This document shows positions 11,570-24,125 of a DNA stretch of 64,000 bases, one piece after another. Position numbers and translations under genes: made by a program. The notes under the pieces are model-generated. The model saw only the letters and a list, made by a program, of their open reading frames with translations, did no database searches and had not been told where the DNA came from. Every line of letters begins with the position of its first letter. Within the stretch, counting starts at the first letter, position 1. The DNA lies in the NCBI GenBank assembly GCA_030323885.1, contig CM059187.1, positions 123,448,665 through 123,512,664 of the forward strand, written 5' to 3'. The stretch comes from Branchipolynoe longqiensis (lineage: Eukaryota > Annelida > Polychaeta > Phyllodocida > Polynoidae).

Positions 11570-11890
11570 GGCCCTACCTGACGCGGTGACCAAATCGGTA
11601 AAAACAGTTAGGCTTTTCGTACATTTGGACCATTTAAATCCCAGTCAGGTCCAACCAATGACTTACAAAATTGATCCTTGTTGCTACCTAGCCTGACACT
11701 CATCATTAATAGGATAGGGTAATTACTGCTTTGCTCGGTATCAGGATAATGTAACTGAGGGGGATTTTGTGTCATGGTGCAACCCGCAACCCGGTCTCCC
11801 AGTGGGGCAGCACTATGAAATCACAAGTCTAGAGTCGTCCTGATTTTACCGTAGATGTTGCTAGGACGCAAAACCCCCAATAAACAAACA
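11570..11890 (+). repeat. tRNA-headed SINE, family 1 (degenerate)
   Basis: Degraded head (GACGCGGTGACCAAATCGGTA), then CCAACCAATGACTTA, CCCAGTGGGGCAGCACTATG and the terminal TAGATGTTGCTAGGACGCAAAA. Confidence 0.7.
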
Positions 11891-12432
11891 AAATAAACAA
11901 ATCACTGCTCTGGAGATTGTGATATTTGTAGGCCAAGTGCTATTACATTGAATCGCACTGACAAAGGGTCAAAGTGGCGCCACCTCGGAGCGTTCCTTCG
12001 AACTAAAACTAATTCGTTGTAGATTTCTCATACGACTGTCACCCTCTAGTAGCGGAAATGAGAACTAAATTGTCCCCGTCGCCTGTTCACCCCCTGCACG
12101 CTATCTGGCACCTTCAGTTTATTAACGAGCGTAAACACAAGGCACTCCTTCGACGGTTCGTGACTTTTACAATGATAGTAATAGACCCCGAGCTAGTGGC
12201 ATCTATCGGCAGAATTTGGAACCACGCTCGTCGGGTCGTTTCCCTAACTGCCTATGACTTCACATGCTATATCTCCATAAAAATGCTTGGAAGAATAATC
12301 AAATGCCTGATTATAGTCAGATATTAATAGCGCAACAGGCATCATCCTTGTAATATATAAAAAAGACAACTATTTTGTATTTTTCTTTGGGGTTTCACCG
12401 CCACTCTCTTAACCTGTATTAAACCCTACAAG

Positions 12433-12785
12433 TTTAAGTTGCATAGTCCGATGGTTTTGAGTTTCTGCCATTTTTCTGAGATAAACATATTGAATTGATT
12501 ATCATAATCTATCTAATGTTAGTTTGAAGTAAGTTTTATTTTAAAGGGCTAACTTCTGAGATATTTGAAGTACAGACATGTCAAATTAGTTTTGACAAGC
12601 ACACCAAAACTCTGACACCATAGGCTTCTGCAGTAGTAGGTTCTATTAAATCTGCTCAGTATTCCCTTCTATGTTACAACACATGCTTAATATGTGCATC
12701 AATATCTAAGTTAGATATGTAGAACCAAATCTAGATAATTGTTTTGGTTTTGAAAATTGGATGCTTCATCGGACTATGCAACTTT
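12433..12785 (+). mobile_element. TIR element family B, full copy in duplication unit 1
   Basis: TIRs TAAGTTGCATAGTCCGATGG and CATCGGACTATGCAACTTTA. Uninterrupted; it aligns with the split copy at 13333-13530 plus 14621-14759. Confidence 0.8.
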
Positions 12786-13332
12786 ACGCTAGTGACATCA
12801 ATCAGCAGAATCTGGAACTACTTTTTTAGTCTGGTAGTTTTCAGCTTAACTGGCGGGGTTTATTGGAAAGAGTTCCAATATCAGTGTCCTGAATGGAGAT
12901 ATTTCGCGTATCTGATTGGCTGAATTTAATATAATTGTTATGTCCTTAAACACAATGCACGCTCCTTCGACAGTTTGTGACTTGTACAATGATAGTAATA
13001 GACCCCCGCCAGTTAAGCTAGTGACATCTATGGGCAGAATTTGGAACCGCGCTAGTTGGGTCGTTTCCCTAACTGCCTATGACTTCACATGCTATATCTC
13101 CATAACGAATGCTTGGAAAAATAATCAAATGCTTGATTATAGTGAGATATTCATATCGCAACAGGCATCAAGCTCTTATCCTTGTAATAGATTTTTTTTT
13201 AAAGACAATTATATTGTATTTTTCTTTTGGGTTTCACCACCAATCACTTCACATGTATTAAATTCTACTAGTTAAGCTAGTGACGTCAATCGGCAGAATG
13301 CGGAACTACTTTAGTCAGGTAGTTTCCAGCTT

Positions 13333-14759
13333 AAAGTTGCAGAGTTCGATTGTTTTGAGTTTCTGCCCTTTTTCTGAGATAAAAATATTTAATTGGTTGT
13401 TATAACCTACCTTACTTCAGTTTGAAGTAACTTTCATTTTAAATAGCTAACTTTTGAGATATTTGAAGTGCAAACATCCTAAATTGATTTTGGCAAGCAT
13501 GCTTATGCAGTATCAGGTTCTGTTCAATTGTGTATGTTGGCCCGCCAACATGATTAATTTGCATACGAGGAGTCCGACATGCCCCATTGCACAAGACCAC
13601 ATGACATGCCATGTCATGCTTGACTGTACATGCCACCCCCCACTCACCTCCCTCACCCCACTCACGTGCTTTGCTGCCCCCCTCCTTTGCTGCCCCCCCC
13701 CCTCCCCCCCAAGTCTCACCCATATATAGGCACCGATTCCCTTGTCCTACAAACAGAGGAGACACAGACTTGCTATCCGGACCGCACTTCATCCACACCT
13801 CTCTCTATCTCCTCTCCGCTTGCCTTGCTCCTCCTTGATATGTCTGAAAAGAGTTCCAGGAGGGGGAGCCGGCCAGCATTTCACTTTCTACTCTTACTCT
13901 GTCCGTGTCTATGGCTCACTGGTTGGTCACCATAGAGCAAATAGACATGGTCCTTTGACTCAACTCTCCTCATTTCTCTTTCCTAGACTCTACCATTTCT
14001 ATTTCTCCCATGCATACTTCTCCCCCTAACCAGGGGAGTTGTGTGCTTGGGTGGGGCCCTGTACCTTTACGTTTCTCTCGCTTTGTTCTCATTGCTGGAA
14101 CCACCGCTGCACCCATCTTTACATACCTTTCCTCGAAACCCTTGCTGCTGTCTCCTGGATACAAGTGCTCAACTACCGCCGGACCGAAGAGATTCGGGGC
14201 CGCCCCAACGCTTCGCCATTACAACGTTGTAAAGATGTTCCCAGCTTCTCCAACCATCCCTGCTGAAGATTAATCTTCAACCAAAGATTGGGCCGATTTA
14301 TTGGAGCCTCTCTATAATGTTGCAGTTCTGCAAGCAGTAACCGTCGTAAGGTTACAAATCACCCCAAGCAAGTCCTACAAGCAGTCTTGAGCTCAAAGCC
14401 AGGCTTCACACAAACCATGTCCATGGTATACTGAACAGAGTCAACCTGCATGATCGCCTGCCTACAGCCACCGACTTATACTTAACCCATGCCCACGGCA
14501 TACTGACCGCAGTCAACCTGCATGATCGCCTGTCTTCAGGCACAAACTTATTTTGTTTAATCTGCTTTGTCAAATTGATATAATAAATCTTCTTCACTAC
14601 CCTTGACTCCGAGTGTTTCAAATTGACTCAGTATGCCCTTCAATGTGGCAACAAATGTTTAATAAGTACACTAATATCTAAATTAGATATGTAGAATAAA
14701 ATCTAGGCGAGTATTTTTGTTTTCAAAATTTGACGCTTCATCGGATTATGCAGCTTTAA
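13333..14759 (+). mobile_element. TIR element family B split by a solo LTR
   Basis: The left half, 13333-13530, begins TTAAAGTTGCAGAGTTCGAT. The right half, 14621-14759, ends TCATCGGATTATGCAGCTTT. Removing 13531-14620 and one AATTG joins GGTTCTGTTC to AATTGACTCAGTATG, as in intact copies. Confidence 0.8.
13531..14620 (+). mobile_element. Solo LTR of an LTR retrotransposon (1,090 bp)
   Basis: Starts TGTATGTTGG and ends GTGTTTCA, the canonical TG...CA ends, flanked by a perfect 5-bp duplication AATTG (13526-13530 and 14621-14625). It contains a TATA-like TATATA at 13723, a C-rich stretch at 13691-13710, an internal direct repeat of about 70 bp (CATGTCCATGGTATACTGA at 14418, variant at 14488) and AATAAA at 14582-14587, in the U3-R-U5 order expected. 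No internal gag/pol lies next to it. The strand is inferred from the TATA and AATAAA order. Confidence 0.85.
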
Positions 14760-15357
14760 CTGACGCGGTCTATTGAAAAGAGTTCCAATGTCACTGTTGT
14801 CAGTGTTCTGAATGGAGATATTTCACGTATCTGATTGGCTGAATTTAATATAACTATTATGTCCTTAAGGGTAATATTTCTCCTATCTGATTGGCTGATT
14901 TAATATGATTAACACTTATATTGCCGACGATGAATACAGTGGCTCGTGAGAAATGTATTCTTGGACTTTACTTGTGCAGAGTGCAGCACCGTAATAATTG
15001 TTTTATTTTCGCATTTTATTATGGTAAGTAATTGGGTGTGTGAGGGATTATTGTTGTTGTTGTTGCAAATATACTACCCGGCAATGTTAGATATTCACAT
15101 TTGTTTTAAAAATATGTGACCATACTAAAAGAAAAGAAACCTATTGTAATGTAACTTTTACCCAATCAGTCAGAAACACGAATGATGATCTTTAGTTTAA
15201 GCCAGGATATCCATATTTGAAAATAGATGAAATAGACATATACCTGCACACAATGGTATGCAGGTATTGCAATACCTCAGGAAATGTGACGCCCCTGCCC
15301 TGCCGAGTTGTAAACTACTGCCTTGTGGTACAGGTTCTTTATAGAACCGAAGGCTAA

Positions 15358-15974
15358 TGGAGCTGTCACACTACGGCGTATGGCATAAGTGTATCCCGGT
15401 GTAACGGTTTGCATCACATATGCCATCATATGCCGGCATACGCTACGTATCCGCTATGCATACACTATGCATATGCCGTATACGACCAGCTTATCCTGTC
15501 ATACGCCGTCTTACGCCCGTCCGTCCGAAAATTGTTGTGCATGCTCAAAAGTTTCACTGTATGGCGGCGTAAGTCTCATACGCTGCTCATACGCTATGCA
15601 TAGGCTATGCATATGCCGGCATAAGTTATGCATAGGTTAGGGGTATGTCGGCATATGTGAGGCATATGCTGAAACTGCGCCTTCGGCATATCTATAGTGT
15701 ATGTAGTGTACGCCTAGCCTACTTGTAACATATTTTAGCATACTCCTAGCATACTCATAACTGTCAAACCACATCAAATTAAGTTGCACATACGTCGGGT
15801 TACACTTCTCATACACCGTCATACGCTAGGGATACGTTACGCATTCGTTATGCATACACTCCAAAAGACACGTCAGTGTAGAAAGGTCACCATACGTCGT
15901 CCCGCAACGTTTTTCAAATTTTTGCGGTACGTTTTATATACGCCGCCGCCATATGGCGTAATGTGACAGGGCCA
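15358..15974. mobile_element. PIF/Harbinger-like non-autonomous element 1 (617 bp)
   Basis: TIRs TGGAGCTGTCACACTACGGC and, at the right, GTAATGTGACAGGGCCA, flanked by TAA duplications at 15355-15357 and 15975-15977. The interior is packed with TATGCC, CATACGC and GCATA variants on both strands. No open frame for a transposase. The 46.44-kb copy of the host LINE has a single TAA here, proving the insertion. Confidence 0.85.
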
Positions 15975-15983
15975 TAAGGGAGC

Positions 15984-16295
15984 TCTGTGGCAGAGTGGTT
16001 AGAGTGTCTGACTTTTTTCTAGGTCGGACTCCTAATCTGAAGGTCAGTGGTTCGATTCCCCATGCCCCCACCTCTGCCACTTTGGATTTCCACCGCTGTG
16101 TATAACTTACGGCGTCATCAAAGGCCGGTTGCTCTCATACCATGTCTATGTGGTGTGGGAGGTTAAAAATCCCTTGGGTCTGTAAAAGTGTAGGCTCGGG
16201 CTTTCTATCGACAAACTGTCTAATGGTGAAAACAAGTCTATTCAGATTTATCCATGATATGCAGTATAAATCTTCAATAAAAAAATCAATCAATT
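15984..16295 (+). repeat. tRNA-headed SINE, family 2
   Basis: Head TCTGTGGCAGAGTGGTTAGA (A-box-like) and GGTTCGATTCCCC (B-box-like), then body TTTGGATTTCCACCGCTGTG, GTAGGCTCGGGCTTTCTATC and a tail of AATAAAAAAATCAATCAATT. Other copies: 32225-32448 and 62353-62665, both - strand. The 46.4-kb LINE copy lacks it, reading GGGAGC directly into AAACCCTAAACAG. Confidence 0.85.
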
Positions 16296-16515
16296 AAACC
16301 CTAAACAGAAAACCATGTCACTGTGGCAGCATCAAGGGCGGTTGATGTATGGCACTCCCAACATCTCCCGACCAGCCACTGCAGGGACAAATAGTTTAGC
16401 GCCTGTCTGGACATGTTCTTGCCTGTGTGAGACCTCTATTTGCTCCCCGAGAAAGTGCCGCTGGTAACTTGCAAAAGCCAGCAGCACTTCAAGATTTTTG
16501 CAGGCAGCTTTCATG

Positions 16516-17124
16516 ATCATGGGTGACAGAAACAAGCTAAACTCTGTTCCGGGATTCATCTACCTCCGAAGCACTATATCAAGTGATGGATGCATTGATG
16601 CTGAAATACAGAGGAGGATGGCCAAGGCTAGCACATCTTTCGGCTGACTACGCCAGAGACTCTGGAACAACCACCATGTGTCCATGTGGGTCAAAGGCAA
16701 GATCTACCGTGCAATCATGCTCTCCACCCTACTATACGGAGCCGAAGCCTGGACAGTGTACAGACGACAGGTGAAAAAGCTGGATGCCTTCATGATGTGA
16801 CATCTGTGTTCGATCATGAGGCTAACCTGGAAGGACAAAGTGACAAATAAGGAAATACTCGAATGGACGGAGATGCCCTCTATGGAAGATCTGATCAAAA
16901 AGAATCTCCAGTGGACTGGACACCTCATGAGGATATCATCAGACATGCTACCAAAGTAAATCCTCTACTCTCAACTGTCTTCTGGTTACAGAAAGAGAGG
17001 GCGCCCTCATCTCCGGTTCAAGGATACCATCAAGAGAAACCTGAAGCTGGGAGACATTGAGACCGACTCATGGACATCACTCTCACAGCAGAGAGCTAAA
17101 TGGAGAGCGACAGTCAACTACTAA
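16516..17124 (+). pseudogene. LINE reverse transcriptase, C-terminal fragment, broken
   Basis: One frame reads through motifs typical of the C-terminal region of non-LTR retrotransposon polyproteins: VPGFIYLRSTISSDG, IYRAIMLSTLLYGAEAW, KEILEWTEMPSMEDLI, LQWTGHLMRISSDMLP, SSGYRKRGRPHLRFKD. It ends at TAA near 17122-17124. Three internal stops, two TGA where CGA (Arg) is expected and one TAA, break the frame, so it is dead. The polymerase catalytic core is not present. Confidence 0.85.
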
Positions 17125-17199
17125 AAGCAGTCTTTGTCGCATCCCGACCGACAGCATGATGATGATGATGATGAGATATATTCACCCCCACCCACAGTA

Positions 17200-17720
17200 G
17201 GATTGAATGACAACTATGTCTAAATCCGAGCAAAAGCTGCGTTGGTATGAATCAACTGCACTTAAGAGGTAGAACTAATGGTTCCAGCGTTCAGTGTTTA
17301 TCTATGTTGAAGTCGAATTGATGAAATGGGGAACAATGTCAAACATACCAAGATGGCCATCACTATATGCGATCGATTCGACTTTTAAGATCTATTTATC
17401 TACAGGATTGAATAACTTCTCCACTCCAAATATAGCGGGCGATAAACAGCCAAAGGAAACATGTATTTATCATATTAGATTGCAAATTTAATGGGGTTAT
17501 CCGATACTTACTATCGGGTTGTCTAGCAGCCCTGTCCTGGAGACAGGGATGCGTGAGTAAATAATTTGGAATTCACTCTCATAATCGATAATGTAGCCCG
17601 TCTATAAAAATAAAAAGTGAATTCATATTTGATTTAGACAATAGTGTAATGCAGGTGGGTATATTGGTTATTATTACTACATTTTCTTGCATCAAACATT
17701 CCCTCACACGTTTTCTCAAA
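17200..17720. other. No gene recognised
   Basis: Unique-looking non-coding sequence between the LINE and a SINE. Confidence 0.4.
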
Positions 17721-17721
17721 C

Positions 17722-18055
17722 CAGACGGCATGGCCGAATGAGTTGAGTCCGTCTCCCGTTTTGGTATATCGTGGGATTCGAACCTTGGTCTTGTCAAACC
17801 AATGACTTATACATTTATAACTGATGCTTCCTAGCCAGGCACTCGGCACAATTAGGATAGGGCAATGACTGGTTGGCTCAGTGTCAGGCTAATGTAACTG
17901 AGTGGGATATTGGTTCATGATGCTAGCAGCCTGGTCTCCTAGTGGGGCAGCACTATAACATTGCCATGAGTGTGCACTGTCACAAGTCGGTATGGATCCT
18001 AATATGATCTTAGATGTTGCCAGGATGTCAACCTCCAGCAACCAACCAACCAACT
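17722..18055 (+). repeat. tRNA-headed SINE, family 1
   Basis: Begins CAGACGGCATGGCCGAATGA, B-box-like GGGATTCGAACCT, body through AGTGGGGCAGCACTATAACA to GATGTTGCCAGGATG and CAACCAACCAACC. Confidence 0.85.
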
Positions 18056-19800
18056 TCTCAAACCAGCCATGGAGACAGTGTATGAATTCACTCTACCAAA
18101 ATGAAGTCTGTCCTTCAACTATGTTCTTATAAAACATTACTCTCACTTCGGTATCTTAAGATTGCATAGCTTCAAAACACAGACCATTATTGTAAATATT
18201 GAGCTCATATCTGAAATACCCATGTGGCAGGAACTTCACTAGCTAGCATGCCATGGAGTAAGGTGCCCCGACCGACCTTGACCTTATATTAGAGTTAGGC
18301 CTTTGTTCCATTGTTTGATATTTGATATGGCGCTTTCAAATAATTTTCCATTATTGTTTTGACAGTGACGAGCTGAATGTGGAAATAAAATGGGTATCAA
18401 AGGCACTACTTCAATTCACTCACCGGCATCTATAATATTAATAATATCTATAACAATAATTCTTGGTTGTCCATCGCGGAGACTATGACAGCAACTCATG
18501 AATTTGTCGATGACTGATGAGGTCCATCTGTGCTCGGAATATGTGGTGGCACACTGGAGATGTGTGTGTAGCTGCTGGTAGATGAAGGAGACACAATCTT
18601 TTCTCTGCTGACGCTTTTCTTTAGCTTGCGATATATGATCAGTTTTAAACTCTGTTGTGCCTTTAGCCATGAAGTCCTGTCATTGGCCACTATTTCTCAA
18701 TTTGTAGTTTTGATAATAATAATATTTATAACAATACTAACAGCCATATTAATACTAATATATAAATATCAATACATAGTACATAGTATAGTTGCCAGAA
18801 CTGTTTATCAGGTGATTATTTCATTGCATCATTTTGATAATAGCTGGATGCCTGTTTAAGCTTTTATTATTTTAATGTTAAATGCAAAATAGTAATATTG
18901 ATTTCAAATGGCTGAATACATAGCACACATGTGTACAAAAGTATGCAGCGGGCGATAAATACGATATTTGCGATAAATAATATATATATAAATGCCCTGA
19001 AATGAATAAATTATGTTTTATTTCAGTTCTGTGTCACATTGTTTATTGAAATAACATACACACACCGTGAAATAAGTTTAGCTTAGAAAATTAATTTTTT
19101 TTAATTCAGAGAAGCTGCAAATATGACAATATTATGAAATTGGCAATTATGCAACCAATTGTATGTCTACGCATATTATTTTGAACATTAAATGATCATC
19201 TTTCACATATTGTAATTTCACAATGAACAGATGCAAAAGGTCAGTTTTGTAATGACAACTGTTTATCATTGGTCTAACTGATAGTAAAGTTTTAAGCCAA
19301 TCAATGGATATGTGTTGTTTATAAATGATACATATTATTTACGCACGTTGTGAATAATTCAGAACAAAGGATGTATGATATTTGGGAAAATATTTAGATA
19401 AACTTAATAGAAACAAACATTCGTACCAAGAGATCATGTATGAAAATTACCCAGCCCAAAAGAAGAATACTAGTATCTGTTCATCAGCCAAAACAATAAT
19501 TTCATTTTATTTCCATGTTATATTTAGATCAAGCTATACATGTTTCATTTTCACAGACACAAAAATGAAAATGATGTTTCTAGAAATTAATAACAGTTTG
19601 AAAATATTTTTTATAGGCGACCAATTGTATTAATTTTGGTGTCAATTTCTCGCTGCTATACTAGGATAGAAAATAAAATATTGTGATGAAAACATGAGTG
19701 ATATTATATAATACTTTTGTAACCTCTAGCTCATTTAGGTTTTTAGAATAATTTGCGACCTCACAGACAAATAGATACACATTTGCTTTTATTTATATAG
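18056..19800. other. No gene recognised
   Basis: AT-rich non-coding sequence. Short open frames have no conserved features that I can recognise. Confidence 0.45.
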
Positions 19801-20385
19801 ATTTTATAATAGTATTGTAATATTTAGGCACAGAAGCAGGTGAACTTCTTGTATTATATATATATAAATAATATTAAATCTATAGCTTTGTAATCTATCG
19901 GGGGTGAAGCAGGTGAATCTCCTATATTGTGTACATGAAATATATATATTATATAATATATGTTATAAAATAACTTTGTAATCTGTAGGCGCAGAAGCAA
20001 GTGAATTCCCTATTATATATATATATATATATATATAAATAATATTATATATATAGCTTTGTAATCTATCGGGGCTGAAGCAGGTGAATCCCTATATTAT
20101 ATATATTGCATATATATATTATTAAATATCTTTGTAATCTGTAGGTGTAGAAGCAGCTGAACTTCCTTTTATATATATGTATATAATATATAGTACATAA
20201 TGGTTTTGTAATCTATCGGTGCTGAAGCAGGTGATCGTCCTATATTGTATGTATATAGTAAGTATATTATAAAATAGCAAGTGAACCTCCTATATTATAT
20301 CTATTAAATATATTATATCATATCTTTGTAATTTCTAGGTGCTGAAACAGGTGATCCTCCTATGCTATTTTCTGTGCAATAAAAC
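19800..20385 (+). repeat. AT-rich minisatellite
   Basis: Five to six irregular units of about 90-120 bp, each with CTTTGTAATCTATCGGGGCT or a variant, GAAGCAGGTGAATCTCC, and then a TATATA stretch of varying length. Confidence 0.75.
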
Positions 20386-21779
20386 ATTTCAAGAACAAGG
20401 CGTAGAGATGGAAATAATAACCGAAATCTACACCCTGCAAGCAGATCTTGCTATTTCTACGTCCATACTGATCGGATTTTTGGAGCAGTTCTTTTTTTTA
20501 AAAGGATGATATGTGCATTCCATTTGTCAGCGTTTGTACGAATGCAGATTGGATATAATTAATCAGTGCCCAACCACGCGAAAATATAAGCCAATTTAAT
20601 ATTGTATTATAACAACATTTTCCAGTGGCACTAGTTCGGTTCACTGAAGAGTAGTTTTCTTTACATATTAGACAAATAATGTAGCAATAATTGATTATCA
20701 TGAAAGAGCTGGAGGTAACCAAATATCTACATAAATTTATAAATATTGTATTTGCTCAAACTTCACACGCAGTTGTGACTTTGTATTTAGCCCAGTCTTG
20801 TTGGTAACAGTATGTCCGCTTGCATATTAATTTCTGTTATGAATAGATAAGGTTATGCTACGACTCAGCACAAGATTGTTATTCAAATAGGTCTTCATGA
20901 ATTCTTATAAGCTTACATGTAACTGTACTAATACCATTTGAGAATTGAATCAGTTCATTGTGACAATCCTATGTAGAAAACAAAAGAAACTCAAGAAATT
21001 ATTCACGCTTGTCTCGTTTTTTAAATGTTTATTATTATCGTTATCATACAACATACAGGAAAACTCGATAAATACACACCATTATCAATGTTATTTGTCT
21101 ATATATTTTCTTTTGTTTACTTTGTACAAAAAAACATTTTCCGTCTTCCATCTTCAACATATAACTTAGATCCGTCGGAACATGATTTAATTTTAAATTT
21201 GTCGGCAACCCTTACTTATAGCAGGTCATGGTGCCAGCAATGCTATCACAAAAATATCTCTATATATACCACTTATCGCGAATAATAATATTAATATAAT
21301 TATACGACATAAAACAATAATTGACAAATCACCAGCAACATATATATGCGAAATGCATAATACAGATATATATAGTATTGCCGATATATATAATTCGAGG
21401 CCTCGAAATTCAACTGCATTCCCAGAATTTATTTGACTGACTTTCACTAGAATATATCGACCATGCGATGTTTAACCTTTTTTTAAACAAAGTACTATAA
21501 AAGAAGCGGAAATGATAGATCAGACTGTCCATAAGAGTGATCATCCAGGCATATATTTGAACATTATTTACAATGAGAATATAGTGAGTATTAGCACCCT
21601 CTGCTTGTAATAAGTGGATAACGGTATTTATAGCCACGACAACTCCATGCCATCGTTCAGATCAGTTCACGCAAAGTATATATATATGCATTTTTATTAT
21701 TCATCGATAGCCATCATTTTAGAGCTATTTGTTCTATGCTAGAATCATGTATCATCCTTTGTCCTTTTATGTGCAGTCT
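20386..21779. other. No gene recognised
   Basis: AT-rich non-coding sequence; nothing supported. Confidence 0.4.
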
Positions 21780-21784
21780 TCGCC

Positions 21785-21827
<43 letters not shown>

Positions 21828-21875
21828 CACATATATATATGTATATATATATATATGTATATGTATATATAGTGG
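21785..21875. repeat. (TA)n microsatellite
   Basis: ATATATATAC/ATATATGTATAT run of about 90 bp. Confidence 0.8.
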
Positions 21876-22804
21876 TTAAGCCAATGCTACCCTAGTAATG
21901 ACATGTCGTTATATTTCTAGCGATGCTCTTAAGAGTTATGAACAAACAGTTGTCTTCGTCATTAAAACATTTTTTTTTTTTAAATATGTAAACCTCTCAG
22001 GATCCAGGTGGCAAACATGCTCATATAAAATGCGGACTGACAAGCCATATGTTTGTTATGCATTCAGAAGTGTCCACATAACAACAAAAACATTTAGCAC
22101 TTGTTGTAATAAATAATAAAATGTCTCAAATAACCATGGTGATGACGTAGCGGAAATCTCCCTGTCATCTCTGAACGCGTCTATAATGTTTCCTTCTTCT
22201 TTCTAAATGCGAAATGGTAAATGAACTCAGCTCGGTGTTTAAAGAAATAGTAAAACGTTATGGTCATTACACGTGTGAAGATATGGAATTTAACGCTATT
22301 TCAAGGCTTTTCAAGACTGTTTTTTTTTATAGGAATTCAAGACTATTTTCATTTGGATTTAGTCTGAAATCGCCATTGGGAATGCTGAATTTGGACTAAT
22401 TTAGTTCAGTGGGGAGAGTTTAATGGGATTCAAGGTTTTCCAAGACTAATTACCCAAAACAGGTTAAATTCAAGGCTTCTTAATTTAAGGCCTTGAAATG
22501 GAGCAAATGAAGTTCAAGACTTTACATTACTTTCCCAGCCACGTACGGACGCTGCAATTAATTAATTCTCTTCATTCGGATCCACATCACACAGGATGCA
22601 CAGTAAAAGACTTACCGCCCTTTCACTCTCTACACATTGTCAGGCTTGAAAAGTGAGAACATTAATACTGTGTAGTTTAATGGGCACCATCTCAAAATAA
22701 CCAGTCACATCGTACTGACTGACAGGTCCCTGCAAAAGGTACCCACCGTGAAAAGAATCATGTGTAAGAAGACTGGGCAACTTCAGATGAAACTTTACCT
22801 TAGT

Positions 22805-23193
22805 TAAGCTAAGATTCCTTATACGCGGTATGTGGCATGCAAATGCGGCAAATAATCGAAAAGCTTGTAAATGAATAGTGGTGCTTCCATACGTCCGAAT
22901 GTGAATATGAACGCGAATGCGTATGTGAATGCGGCAAATGGATCGACCCATGGACCAATCGGTGCAAATGTGAATGCAAATACTGCTGCGTTTGCCATAG
23001 AAAATGATACTAACTTTGATCTTCCTTCACAAATTTGGAGGAAAAACCCCCAAAAATGTAATGGGGAACTTTTTTGGTGTGTTTGTTTGTTTAACCATCC
23101 CCCAGCACAAAAAGTAAACATCGGCTATTGGGGGTTGGCATATATCTATGCTGCATATACCACATTCACATGCCGCATGCCGAATCTTAGTTT
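22805..23193. mobile_element. Possible TIR element with motif-saturated interior
   Basis: The left side CTAAGATTCCTTATACGCGG and the right side (reverse complement) CTAAGATTCGGCATGCGGC share CTAAGATTC and similar following sequence. The interior repeats GTGAATGCGGC, AATGTGAATG and GCATGC variants. No target duplication was identified, so the call is weak. Confidence 0.35.
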
Positions 23194-23820
23194 TAGTCGT
23201 CTCCCCACCCCCACCCCCACCCAAATACCGCCTCCGCCCACCTTCCAAGGACACATGCCACTACACGATGCTGTATCCATACGGACGCACATACAGTCGA
23301 TCAAATTCCTCCAGTGTACACACATTTAAACTTCCCCCAGCTTGTCCTGGAATAATACTAGCACAATTAACAAACATAGCGCAGCGCTCCATGAGCAGAC
23401 GACATTCCCGGCTCCCCGCAGTCTTGTCCATGGTCACGCTGTTACGGGCGCTGTCATTGGCTGTCTGGGCGCATTGATAGCCCAAAGCTAACTGGATTTG
23501 TTGGCTGGATCCCCGTGAGGCAAGCCGGGGCCGACGTGCCAGCTGTGTCCACCGACACTCAGGTGGCGAGGTACGCATTGGGGAGAGTCTAATGACCAGC
23601 AACCCTCCTGTCGCCCCAGAACAGACGCGAAATGGATTTTTTTATTTCTACTTGATGAGATGACTTTGATTGGTAGTTAGGCATCGGGGTTCGGTGCTGG
23701 CCTTCCAGAGTTAGGACTTTACAGCATGTGTTTAAAGCAAATTATATCTATATACCTGGTACACTGCTGACAGGGCATAGTGTACTTAATGTATATAGTA
23801 TAAATATTGTATATTAAACA
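23194..23820. other. No gene recognised
   Basis: Moderate-GC sequence with no supported exon. A TTTATT on the + strand near 23640 (AATAAA on the - strand) could be a distal poly(A) signal of gene B, about 0.9 kb past its stop; this is weak. Confidence 0.3.
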
Positions 23821-24125
23821 TAGTATATATTCTGTATATCTAGTATATATACCATAAATAGCATATTACTATATTATATATATACAATATATATCATATA
23901 TACTAATATAATACTAATATAATATATACAGTATATATATTATGCACACTGTACTATGTATACTAATTACTATATATAATATATGTATACTATATATACT
24001 ACATATATTACATATACTATATATGCTATATATACTACATATACTATATATTATATATAACATACTATATATACGCATATGTGTACATGTATGTGCAAAT
24101 ATATGTATATACATTTATGTTACAC
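23821..24125. repeat. (TA)n-rich microsatellite
   Basis: TATATAGTATA, ATACTATATATACTAC and similar imperfect repeats over about 300 bp, downstream of gene B. Confidence 0.8.

Larger units (their letters stand above)
12150..14867 (+). repeat. Tandem duplication of about 0.8 kb, second unit expanded by an LTR
   Basis: Unit 1 is about 12165-12950 and unit 2 about 12967-14867. Both run through ACAATGATAGTAATAGACCC, TTTCCCTAACTGCCTATGAC, a family B MITE, GAAAAGAGTTCCAAT and ATCTGATTGGCTGAATTTAA. Unit 2 is longer because a 1,090-bp solo LTR sits inside its MITE, so unit 1 serves as the empty-site control. Confidence 0.75.
15245..17190 (+). mobile_element. Decayed LINE with two nested insertions
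   Basis: A copy of a non-LTR retrotransposon whose 3' end is the RT C-terminal region (16516-17124) followed by CAGCATGATGATGATGATGATG. The upstream part (15265-16515) is shared, inverted, with 46130-46560. It has been invaded by a Harbinger-like element (15358-15974) and a SINE (about 15984-16295). Confidence 0.75.

Noticed and set aside
16332..16559. - strand frame antisense to the LINE (MKAACKNLEVLLAFASYQ), also at 46.2 kb
   Set aside because: It lies antisense within the LINE-associated repeat in both copies, is broken, and has no recognisable domain.
22871..23329. Asn/Ala-rich 152-codon frame
   Set aside because: Composition arises from repeated GTGAATGCG motifs of a putative TIR element.
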